A stretch of 64,000 nucleotides of DNA from Anodontia alba (lineage: Eukaryota; Mollusca; Bivalvia; Lucinida; Lucinidae), in the NCBI GenBank assembly GCA_964016985.1, contig OZ024828.1:85762308-85826307 (forward strand), read 5' to 3'. Each line of letters starts with the position of its first letter. Within the stretch, counting starts at the first letter, position 1. Shown piece after piece: positions 46,977 through 57,002 of this stretch. The notes below the pieces were generated by a model that saw only the letters and a program-made list of their open reading frames with translations, had not been told where the DNA came from and searched no databases. The position numbers were made by a program, and so were the translations under genes.

Positions 46977-48167
46977 ACAAGAGCTGTCGTAGGACAGCGT
47001 AGCTCGCCTGCTGGGTACATTTTATATTGTAACATTTTTATCATTAAGAAATTCAAAATGTATAATAATAATAGAACACAAATCCAAAAGGCAAAATCAC
47101 TGAAGCATGAAATATAGGTCACAATGACCTAGATATAGTAAGTGGTCATTCATTGGGTCACATGGAACTAATATCCCAGGTGTGACATTTATCCAACAAA
47201 TAGTATTCAAGATATAAGGCAAAATCACTGAACCATGAAATATAGGTCACACCGAGATATATTTTGACGTCAATAATTGGGTCACAAGGAACTAATTTCC
47301 CAGGTGTGACATTTATCCAACAAATAGTATTCAAGATATAAGGCAAAATCACTGAACCATGAAATATAGGTCACACCAACAGAGATATATTTTGACGTCA
47401 ATAATCGGGTCACAAGGAACTAATATCCCAGGTGTGACATTTATCCAACAAATAGTATTCAAGATATAAGGCAAAATCATTGAACCATGAAATATAGGTC
47501 ACAATGACCTAGATATAGTAAGTGGTCATTCATTGGGTCACATGGAAGTAATATCCCAGGTGTGACATTTATCCAACAAATAGTATTCAAGATATAAGGC
47601 AAAATCATGTGAAATCTAGGTGACCTGGACCGTAAAATGTAGGTCACCATGACCTTCACTCTCTTACACTTAAACCGATGTCACATAGTTAGCTGATGTA
47701 TAACCAGTTGTGTCTATAACCTGTAAGCATATAAGATTTTACAAATGTGTCCTAGATTTTGACCCCTAGCCCCATTCCAAGGCCCACCCTGAGGTATGAA
47801 TCCAGGGGTATGTTCTTTTGGAATCTCAGAAGACTCCTCCAGGTACCCAAATTCTAAATATGAATGCTCTATGAGGAGTGAAAGTCAAGATATAAGAATT
47901 TGAAAAACTTTAACACAGTATTACAAAGGTGTCCTAGATTCTGACCCCTAGCCCTAGCATGAACCCAGGGGTTTATTCTCTTGGAATCTCAGAAGACCCT
48001 CCAAGGTACCTAAGTTCCAAATTTGATGCCTCTGTGAGGAGTGACTGTTGAGATATAAGCATTTGAAAAACTTTAACGCAGTGTGACGGGAACGGGAACG
48101 CAAACGCAAACGCGGACGACCGGTGTGACTACAATAGCTCTCCTTGTACTTCGTACAGGCGAGCTAA
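46977..48167 (+). mobile_element. Satellite-cored element, copy 3 (short array)
   Basis: Starts ACAAGAGCTGTCGTAGGACA and ends CAGGCGAGCTAA. The core has only about four 128-bp units plus the shared tail. Perfect EREs at 47116, 47496 and 47641 (tail); CREs TGACGTCA at 47265 and 47393. The first unit is truncated and carries a foreign AT-rich stretch (47048-47088). It lies between the two segmental duplication copies. Confidence 0.85.
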
Positions 48168-49757
48168 AAAACAATAAGATGGTTTGAAAAGGGACATTTC
48201 TGCTGCTAAAGTGACACGGGAAAAATAAGCCAGCCTGAATAAAGAATTTGTCAGGTTTAGGGGAAAACGTGATTGTCGGCATCTGTACATTCTGTTAAGA
48301 TTCTTCTAGGGACTGTGTAGAATACGTTAAGGCGAACAACGAAGACCCTTACCAGATTGTTTTGGGGCTTCGCTGTTGGGAAGAATAAAATTACAACTAA
48401 AACACTACAACATCACACATTACTTTGTAACACTATTTTTTTATATTCAAAATTTTACGTTCAGATAACGAGCATTTTTTACCTGAGCTTGCATAAGGTG
48501 AGCCTGGATAAAAGTGGAAGCTAGCGCTAGCGTGATCATTTTCACGCTACACGGTATCACAGCGCGAGATGAGCGTGGGTTTAGCGCGGGATATGCGCGG
48601 GAATAGCGTGGGATTTAATCTTTTTCGTGATCGCGCATTAGAGCGAACGATATAACCATCGTGATACCTGTACTGTACCACAGTACATGATTCACGTAGA
48701 GAATCTGCCATGAGCTTTCAGAATTGTTGGTATCTACGTACACAAAATGTATCGCAAATTTGGTGCAGGTATAAATTGCAACATTCGTACAGTACAGCTG
48801 AGGTAAAAGAACCAAAAAACTCTTTACTCTGAATATCGGCGTTTCGCAAACTTCCCAAAAACACTCGGAATCAAACCGAGTAAGCGTTATATTCGGCGGA
48901 CACCACTCGCAAGTTGTGTTATGCGGAATGGTATTATTGTACCGGGAGGAAATTCCTCGCAGTAATTTGACTAAATACCTGTCCGATTTTTATATATTTA
49001 TTTATTTAATAAATGAAGTTATTTAGATTTTTCTTTAATAAATATATTTTTGTTTATTTATCTCTATTTTTCAATAATATAGTACAGTCTGCGTGAAGGT
49101 TATATCGTCCAAGCTTATGCAGACGCACAGGTTGATCTGAGTGTGCACTGATCACAAAGGTCTTATTGTCCAAAAAGTGTTTTCCAAATTTCCACATTCT
49201 GATCCCCCAAAATTAGGTCCATTCCCTTGTTTTCTTAAAATATCAACCAATGCTGCCTTGTTCCCTGAATATATTTGGGTGCTCCCTAGATCCAAAGATA
49301 ACCATTGTAGCCCCATTCATTGTTCGAGCACGTAACATGGGCCTCAACAAAGCTCCATATGAAAAAGTACCGGATTCTTTGGCTTAGTCTAGTCCTGCCA
49401 CACAAGTGGGTCCGGCATGGTCATTTTTACTTAATGTGCCGTAGAAAACAAAACAAACACACAAAGAGAATCAAACAGCTGCCCCCAATCAACAAATTAT
49501 GTATTTATATTTGGTGTTCCTGTAACGACCTTTTCCCATGCAACAACCACACGCGCTCAATATAAATGACGTACTGTGGTAGAAGACCGGAAAATTCTCA
49601 CTCGCGTGCAGCAACCGCACGAGTCAATATGAATTTACTTAAAAGGGCGCTTCTGCTATCAAAGAGGCATTGAATCAACAAGACAGCACATGTGAAAAGA
49701 GTGTCTGTCACACAAAAACACACTTTATGCACACGAGGCTAATGACAATTCAAACAA

Positions 49758-49908
49758 GTGAGTTTTTTACGTCCTTCTAACAGCTAGGTCATATGGAGAT
49801 GTGGACCTTGGTTTAAAGTCCAATATGAAAGGCTTGAGAAGCCTGGGATCGAACTCATGACCCCTGGGTGACAAGACGAGAAGCTTCACACTACACCACC
49901 GAGGCACA
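49758..49908 (-). mobile_element. tRNA-derived SINE family 3, copy 2
   Basis: Counterpart of 44940-45098, with GCCTGGGATCGAACTCATGA shared exactly. It sits at the equivalent place of the segmental duplication. Confidence 0.82.
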
Positions 49909-51615
49909 ACTTCCCAGCATTTCATACTATTAAATATCTAATAAAAGGGCTGCAGACATTTCACCATGACCCACCACTGCACTTACATCAAGCAAGTGCC
50001 ATGACTCTGTTAATAAACTAATAAAGTTTCAAGAAAATATCTGAAATAGTTTTCAAGTTACAGAGCCGACAAAAAAACCAAAAAAAAACAAGAGGCCCAC
50101 AGGCCACAGTTTGCTCACCTGAGTGACATAGCCACTGCAGACATGCAGATGTTATGCAATATTTTTCCAATCCTATCATCGCAACTAAAGAAAATATCAG
50201 CATTTGAGCAGTTCTTAGTTTTGAAGAATATATGGGCCTGAAAGTCAATGGAGCATGATCATTTGAATAAACTATCAATCACATTTCAACAGAAGGATCA
50301 ATGTGAAATTTGGTGGAAAATGGCTAAGTGGTTTCTGAAGAATCCTGATTTTATACATGTAAACAGCTAAGTGGCAGGGAACTATTATAAATATAAACCA
50401 GATGATGGCCATCTTAGATTTCCAATCAGAACAATTTTAACTACTGTTGATCTACAAGTCACTTCGATACTTTCAATATAAATGTATATGGCCCACACAA
50501 ACAGGGAAGCAAATTTGACCTTGGAGGCAAAAAGGTCAAATGTCAACATAGAACCATCATTTGAGCAATTTTGGTAGATCTCCTGTCCCCGTAATTTGTG
50601 CAAAGATTAGGACCCAGGGCTTATTTGGGTATGGAGAAGAAGATTTTTAAAGGTTTTTACCATATATGGGCATGGCAGCCATTTTGATCAATGGACCATA
50701 CCCATTTTAGTAATCTTTCATTCTCCTGCCCACAGAGGCTCCGCATGAAATTTGAGCAACACTGGCCCGGAGGCTTCAGAGGAAAAGCCATTTGAAATTA
50801 TCAACATTTTTTCCATACAAATGTATGGGGCCCATACAGATGCATACAGAAGCAAACTTGACCTCGCCGTAAAAAGGTTAAATGTCAATGTATGACAATT
50901 ATTTTAGCAACTTTGGTAGACCGCCCGTTCCAGATGATATATGCAAAGATTCAGCCACAAGCCATCCTCGGTTTTGGAGAATAAGATTTTTAAATCTTTT
51001 TTTCCATGCAAATGCATAAGGAAGCAAACTTGACCTTGCCGTAAAAAGGTCAAATGTCAATGTATGACCATTATTTTAGCAACTTTGGTAGACCCCTGTC
51101 CTCGATGATTTATGCAAACATTCAGCCCCAAAGCATCCTCGGTTCTAGAGAAGAAGATTTATATATGGGCATGGTGGCCATCTTGGTCAACGAACTGTGA
51201 CCATTTTAGCAATCTTTTGTTCCCCATACCTAAGGAGGCTCCATATGAAATTTGAGCAAAATTGGCCCAGAGGCTCCAGAGGAGAAGTTGTTTGAAATTC
51301 TGAACATTTTTCCCATACAAATGCATAAGGAAGCAAAATTGACAACGTAAAAAGGTCAAATGTCAATGTTTTTAGCAATTTTGGTAGCCCTCCTGTTCCC
51401 GATGATATATGCAAAGATTCAGCCAAAAGGCATGCTCGGTTTTGGAGAAGAAGATTTTTAAAGGGTTTCCCATACAAATGCATAGGGAAGCAAACTTGAC
51501 CTTGCCGTAAAAAGGTCAAACATCAACGTACGACAATTCTTTTAGCAATTTTGGTAGACCTCCTGTCCCCGATGATTCCTGCAAAGGTTCAGCCCCATGG
51601 CATTCTCAGTTCTGG

Positions 51616-52394
51616 ATGGATGGATGGATATTTTATTTAGAGACGCCCAACCCTAAAAGGGCATATAGCGTCTAATACGTTGTATACTATAAGATGATTT
51701 TATTTAATGAGAAATTAAAAATATCTAGGATTGATGTGTTCATTTTAAAAGGATAAAGTATCAATGACTTATTAAAAATACTGGTTATATTTTATTAAAA
51801 AGTCCGAATCTCTTTAAGGAAGTCGAGTATTTTCTTCGTTGGTATATCATTAAAAAGTTCCTTTATAGTTTTTACATTAAAATACTTTGTGCGAATATAA
51901 TTAAATTCTGCACAAGTGATAAGAAAATGTTTGACTGTAAAAGGTTCGTTGCAAGGAATGCAGAATGGAGCTTGTTCATTGTTTAAAATATAAGAATGAG
52001 TAATTCTAGTGTGTCCAAGTCTACATCTCGTGATTTTTGTTTGTTCTTTTCTGCTGAGATTAGAGAATGTGCATTTGCTGTTAAAATTTGGTTTGATTTC
52101 ATTTAATTTATTATAAGTTTGTGTTTCCCAAACAGACTGACATTTGTTGTTGATGTATTTACAGACGTTTGATTTAAAGTCGGAGTGAGGAATTTTGAAA
52201 TTGGTTATTACTAAGGATAATGCATATTTGGCTTCTGAATCTGCTAATTCATTTCCACGAATATTAACGTGGCTGGGAAGCCAACAAAATACAATTTTTT
52301 TTGAAGCGGAAAGATAATAATATTTTTTAAGAATTTGCTGAATAAGTGGGTTCCTACGGTGTAAATCTTTAAGGGATTTTAATACAGAAAGAGA
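51616..52394 (-). mobile_element. 5'-truncated LINE with 14-bp target duplication
   Basis: Target duplication ATTCTCAGTTCTGG at 51602-51615 and 52395-52408. The 3' end is at the left and finishes in (ATCC)n just before the duplication. It includes an AATAAA and about 180 bp of 3' UTR after the stop. It inserted into a repeat unit of the element 50088-54461 whose sequence continues on both sides. Confidence 0.93.
51795..52394 (-). pseudogene. LINE polyprotein C-terminus: RNase H end and zinc knuckle
   Basis: An uninterrupted frame of 199 codons from the truncation point to TAA at 51797-51795. It lacks a start because the 5' part is missing. It contains FCWLPSHVNIRGNELADSEA, the C-terminal RNase HI signature (PSHxxIxGNExAD), and later RCRLGHTRITHSYIL followed by FCIPCNEPFTVKHFLITC, a CCHC-type zinc-knuckle-like motif. 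RNase H followed by such a motif is found in I/Jockey-group LINEs. No frameshift or internal stop was found, so the insertion is probably young. Confidence 0.92.
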
Positions 52395-53653
52395 ATTCTC
52401 AGTTCTGGAGGAGGAGATTTTTAAAGGTTTTTACCATATATGGGCGTGGCGGCCATCTTGGTCAACGGACCGCGACCATTTTAGCAATTTTTCGTTCCCC
52501 CACCCTAAGGAGGCTCCATATGAAATTTGAGCAAAATTGGCCCAGAGGCTCCAGAGGAGAAGTTGTTTGAAATTCTGAACATTTTTCCCATACAAATGCA
52601 TAAGGAAGCAAAATTGACCTTACCGTAAAAAGGTCAAATGTCAATGTACGACCATTATTTTAGCAATTTTGGTAGCTCTCCTGTTCCCGAGGATATATGC
52701 AAAGATTCAGCCATAAGGCATGCTCGGTTTTGGAGAAGAAGATTTTTAAAGGTTTTTCCCATACAAATGCATAGGGAAGCAAACTTGACCTTGCCATAAA
52801 AAGGTCCAACATCAACGTACGACAATTCTTTTAGCAATTTTGGTAGACCTCCCGTCCCCGATGATTCCTGCAAAGGTTCAGCCACAAGGCATTCTCGGTT
52901 CTGGAGGAGAAGATTTTTAAAGGTTTTACCATATATGAGACGTGGCGGCCATCTTGGTCAACGGACCGTGCCCATTTTAGCAATTTTTTGTTCCCCCACC
53001 CTAAGGAGGCTCGATATGAAATTTGAGCAAAATTGGCTCAGCGGTTTCAGAGGAGAAGTCGTTTGAAAATGTTAACGGATGGATGCACGGACGGACGGTA
53101 GAGGAGTAACGATTCACCGAAAGTACGGTTCACCGCGGTACGAAGCTGGCGGTTCGGTTCACGGTCCGTTTTTTGGTAATTTCGGTTCGGTTCACCCAAA
53201 AAAAATTCTTCGAATGACAAAATTAAGAACAAAAATAGCAGAGAAACTGCTTAAATGTTGTTTTTATGTTGAATCCTACTTAATTTTGCTTTATTGATAC
53301 ATTAATTATCGATATAAGCGTCTTCTTTCGCCTTACGACAACTACTGTATTCCGTTCGGCTAAAAAGCATTCGCAACAATAGACTGTTCGGCCCATAAAA
53401 ATATCTCAATTTTCGTGAAAGAAATATTGTTTTAATGATTAAACATAACATGGTTCTATATTAGCTTATGAACAGATTTCGAATGAAATAAAAAAAAGTC
53501 AGACATCTAAAAAATATTAAGTTTACAGTTATTTTTACGGCGCCGAACGCTCCTGTCATGAATGCATTAAAGCCGAATCCATAACCTTGACCTTCTAAAT
53601 TTTTGTCACAGCTGATCGCGGCGAACTCAAGCGAAAGAGCGGAGAAAATGAGC

Positions 53654-54260
53654 ATGTTTAGGGGCCAAAAAGACAAAGAACCGAACTTGGTTGACCCGCC
53701 AGCTTCTTTTAAGTCACCAGTTTGATTTGATTTGGGCTTAACGTCGCTTTCAACCTTTTTCAGTCATATCGCGACGGTGTCTGGATGTGGCAGGGAGCTC
53801 AATGCTCACTTTTAGAGTGCTGCCTCACTGAAATATCACGCCCCAGACACTTTGACATGATATTCCACCCAGTCACATTATACTGACACTGAGCTGACCA
53901 GTTCTAGCTCTACTTTCTTAATGCTGAGCGCCAAGCGAAAGAGCAGCTAGTACCATTTTTAAAGTCTTTGGTATGACCCGGCCGGGGATCGAACCCGCAA
54001 CCTCCCGGTCACAAAGCGGACGCTCTACCACTGAGCCACTGTGCCGGTTTAAGTCACCAGTACTTTTGGATTTGTTCAAATTGCATCCGACAAAGGAGTC
54101 CGAGAAACTGACAAAACCAAAAGTATTTGCTAAATTTGCAAAGAGTCAGTGTCGTACAGTAGTGGCAATATCTCTAATATGTCGACATCTGAAAAGGAAA
54201 CACCCAGAAATAACCCTTCAAAAAACCGAGTCAAAACCCAAGAATCTAACAGCTGAACAA
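53654..54260 (+). pseudogene. hAT transposase N-terminus, degenerate BED finger
   Basis: A frame running MSMFRGQKDKEPNLVDPP up to KSP, interrupted by the SINE 53722-54047, and resuming VLLDLFKLHPTKESEKLTK, PKVFAKFAKSQCRTVV, CRHLKRKHPE. HLKRKHPE and the spacing are typical of zf-BED domains of hAT transposases, but both cysteines of the first pair are lost (FAKFAKS). The catalytic part is absent. Inactive. Confidence 0.7.
53722..54047 (-). mobile_element. tRNA-derived SINE family 4, inside the hAT
   Basis: Target duplication TTAAGTCACCAGT at about 53709-53721 and 54049-54061. The minus-strand head reads GGCACAGTGGCTCAGTGGTA (A box) and GCGGGTTCGATCCCCGGCC (B box). It is the youngest of three nested layers here. 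Confidence 0.9.
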
Positions 54261-55723
54261 GCTTATAGCATGGCCAGGCTGTGTGTGTGTCAGTCTGTCT
54301 GTCTGATTAAAAGTATCATGATACGTATCGTATCGTGAGGTAAGTATCACGATACGTATCATATCGTGAGGTAGGTGTATCATTACACCCCTAACGGACG
54401 GACGGACGACAGACGAAAAGTGATCACAATAGCTCATACTGAGCAGAGCTCAGGTGACCAAAAAAAGAAAGAAAATAAAAGAAATATTACAGAAACCACT
54501 AAACTATTTTCAGTTTTCAAAGGGACATAACTCCAAAAGTAAGCTCTTTTATCGTCAAAAGTATATGAAAGAAAAGAGGGGCAGTTACCAGTTTCTGCTG
54601 AAATGATTAATAGCTTATGAATAAGCCCACCCTGGAAAAGTGTGCGTAGACTGGGCCGTTTTAACTCCAGTTCAAAAACCAAAATTACATCTGTACAAAG
54701 TTCTCATGCCTGAAGTATGATTTACAATGTATGTTCACTGAATCGGACAAAACGTATAATACTACAATGTACGCGCGACCAGCAAAGACCCACTAAATAA
54801 AGCTAGCTTCTCGGATAGCCCGTCCAAAGAAGGTGCATACTGTACGATTAGTGAAGGGTCTGAACAGAATGTGCTGTTGCAGTCGCACTGTTTATTCCGC
54901 TTTGGACAGCCCGGCTATCGATGGTAAATACGATCAGCGAATGCTCTTATCAGAATGTGCAGGCGCGTACTGACCCGATTCTTCGCTCGTTGCACAAGAC
55001 GTTTTGTTACACCCAGTAATCATAGGGGGTACTTACGATTAGTGAAGGCTCTGATCAGATTACTGAGATCTGCTGATGTGCAGTCTCAGAGTGTGCAGGC
55101 TGATTCGTCTCTTAGTACAAGTTTTACTGTAGATTTTGCCATGCACAGACTCATGCGCGAGTTGTCTGTGCAAACCTTAACAATAAGCGCATTGGGTACA
55201 ATTTTCAGCAGACGACATTTTGAAATATTTTTCTCATTCTTCCAAGAGAACATTATTTGCACTTCATGCAAATTGTCTCCACTGCATGAAACGTCAAATC
55301 CTGTTTTCTTGGTAATGAAAAAGAAAAAAAAAAAAGAAAACAAATTCAATCTGTCGTCTGCTGAATTAGCCCAGAAGACGCTTTCCCGCCGATGCGCTCG
55401 GTTTATACAATGCGTCTCTTTTACTTGTTAAATAAATTACGGTCTTGGTTTTGCATACCACATATTGAAGCCACAAAAACAGAAAACTTTACATGGAAAC
55501 GAATGTTCTGCAGATTTTTGTATAAGCCAATAAATATAATGTTATTAATGTATTCTACTGTAAGAGAATAACGTAACAAAGTATTCATTTGTCCTGATAA
55601 ATGCTGGATAAGGTACTCACACTGCAGGTTTTACTGATTTAAGGGAGCTAACTGTAACTGACTTAAAAGGGAGTTAACTGAAATTGCTTTATGCGTCTGA
55701 TCTGTGCAAAATGGAATGTTTGT

Positions 55724-55990
55724 TTGTGTTGAGGTTTTACGGTCCAGTCAACCCAATGGGGTCATGTTGAGCGCGGTCAGTTTACCTATCTACACATTTA
55801 CTGGGCAAGCTTAGTCCTCTAAGCGGTTAACCAGTATTGCACACATTCTTTCGCCAGAAACTGAATCAGCAGAAGGGAGAGAATGACCGTAGACAATATT
55901 TCATGATCGATCTCCACGAAAGAATGTTGCCGACCTCGGCGGGGGTTGAACCCGCGACCTCCTGGTATCCAGTCGGACGGCGCATCTTAC
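55724..55990 (-). mobile_element. tRNA-derived SINE family 1, copy 4, truncated
   Basis: Minus orientation. Starts TTTGTGTTGAGGTTTTACGG and has AAATGGAAT flanking both sides (about 55709-55717 and 55995-56003). An internal deletion removed the GACAACTGCCCTTCTT part, and the head stops at GGCGCATC. Just right of it, 56060-56170 holds a second, more decayed fragment. Confidence 0.82.
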
Positions 55991-56538
55991 TGCCAAATGG
56001 AATTGGGAAGAGCATTTTTTATGAATCGCGCCAATACAGAGGGGGAGGGGCATGCTTATACAATAAGTGGTTAACTAGTACACTGAACTCCCTTCCGCCA
56101 GAAACTTGTAACTGCCAATCTTGAAGCAGTGGAAGGAGCGAATGACCGTAGCAAATACATGTGTTTCATGATAAATCGCTCAATCTGTGAGTATCAAATG
56201 CACGATCCTGACAATACGTCCGCCTACGTTGCATTACTCGTATTTTTTTTTTTTCGGGACGATGCTCGTTGGTCTCCAAATAAAAGCCTCTAAGATAGCA
56301 GAAGCGCCCCTTTAAGTACCCGGGTACAAGGTAAGAAATAAACAAACAGAAATACGTTATTTTTTATTTCTTGTTTTATTCATTAATTCTTTTTTTTTTC
56401 TTTTTTTTTTTTAAATCTCTAGGGAGAAGTATTTCTGTATTTATTCAGCGGCAAATCAGCCGAATGATGCGTAAGCAAACAAAGGTTCCGATTTCATCCC
56501 CATGCAAACCCGGAAAAGTTCGGAGCTGTCAATCATTC

Positions 56539-56546
56539 TGACGTCA
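56539..56546. promoter_or_regulatory. Perfect CRE palindrome TGACGTCA
   Basis: Full CRE consensus in unit 1 of the tandem duplication upstream of the CADPS-like gene. Consensus match only. Confidence 0.45.
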
Positions 56547-56728
56547 CTAATCTTTCATTGCGAGCTCGCCATGATAAACTTTTGCCCACCGCAGAGTTCT
56601 ACAGGTAAGTGGGTGGTTTTGCGGAGGGAACTCGGCGGAGACGCGGTGGACAAAAAATCCGTCGCAGTGGGAATTGGAGTTGGGTATCAAGAAGATCCGC
56701 GGTGGGCTAAAAATCAACCCCACTGGTT

Positions 56729-56729
<1 letters not shown>

Positions 56730-56766
<37 letters not shown>
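56730..56766. repeat. 37-nt G tract
   Basis: Uninterrupted G run at the end of the first duplicated unit. The second unit has GGGGC plus a 17-nt G run (57197-57213). It could form G-quadruplexes; length may be an assembly approximation. Confidence 0.93.
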
Positions 56767-56768
<2 letters not shown>

Positions 56769-56994
56769 GGGGGTTTGAAAAACCACCCGAGCTGTACTGT
56801 ATGTTATTTGTTTTTTTGTTTTATTTATTAATTCTTTTTTTTTTCTTCTCTTGTTTTTTTGTTTTTTTTTTAATCTCTAGGTAGAAATTTCTGTATTTAT
56901 TCAGCGGCAAATCAGCCGAATGATACATAAGCAAAATAAAGGTTTCGATTTCCTCCCCATGCAAACTCAGAAAATTCAGAGCTGTCAATCATTC

Positions 56995-57002
56995 TGACGT
57001 CA
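56995..57002. promoter_or_regulatory. Perfect CRE palindrome TGACGTCA
   Basis: Counterpart of the 56539 CRE in the second tandem unit. The surrounding AATCATTCTGACGTCACTA is kept. Confidence 0.45.

Larger units (their letters stand above)
53099..54393 (+). mobile_element. Decayed hAT element
   Basis: Ends TAGAGGAGTAACGATTCACC and, inverted, TAGGGGTGTAATGATACACC (16 of 20 identical). The 8-bp target duplication ACGGACGG lies at 53091-53098 and 54394-54401, though the host there is GGAC-rich. The left part holds CGGTTCGGTTCAC repeats; the right end holds repeated ATACGTATC / CACGATACG motifs. It contains a BED-finger coding relic and a SINE. Confidence 0.87.
50088..54461 (+). mobile_element. 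ACAAGAGG array-cored element hosting LINE and hAT insertions
   Basis: It starts ACAAGAGGCCCACAGGCCAC, then TTTGCTCACCTGAG. It ends GATCACAATAGCTCATACTG with a CTGAGC-AGA-GCTCAG hairpin and GTGACCAA (a changed GTGAGCTAA). CTCACCTGAG near the start pairs with CTCAGGTGA at the end. The core repeats blocks such as GCAAACTTGACCTTGCCGTA, GGTAGACCTCCTGTCCCCGA and GGCGGCCATCTTGGTCAACG. Two later insertions (51616-52394 and 53099-54393) sit inside. Without them it is about 2.3 kb. Confidence 0.83.
49075..55695. repeat. Segmental duplication, copy 2, interrupted
   Basis: Homologous to 42780-46640. The 4.4 kb element 50088-54461 splits it after CAAGTTACAGAGCCGAC (about 50070), and homology resumes near 54480 (AAATATTACAGAAACCACTA). 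Without the insertion the copy is about 2.2 kb. Confidence 0.85.

Noticed and set aside
56502..56831. Glycine-rich ORF (and antisense proline-rich ORF)
   Set aside because: It is created by a 37-nt G tract in a duplicated non-coding block. No homology or codon pattern supports it.
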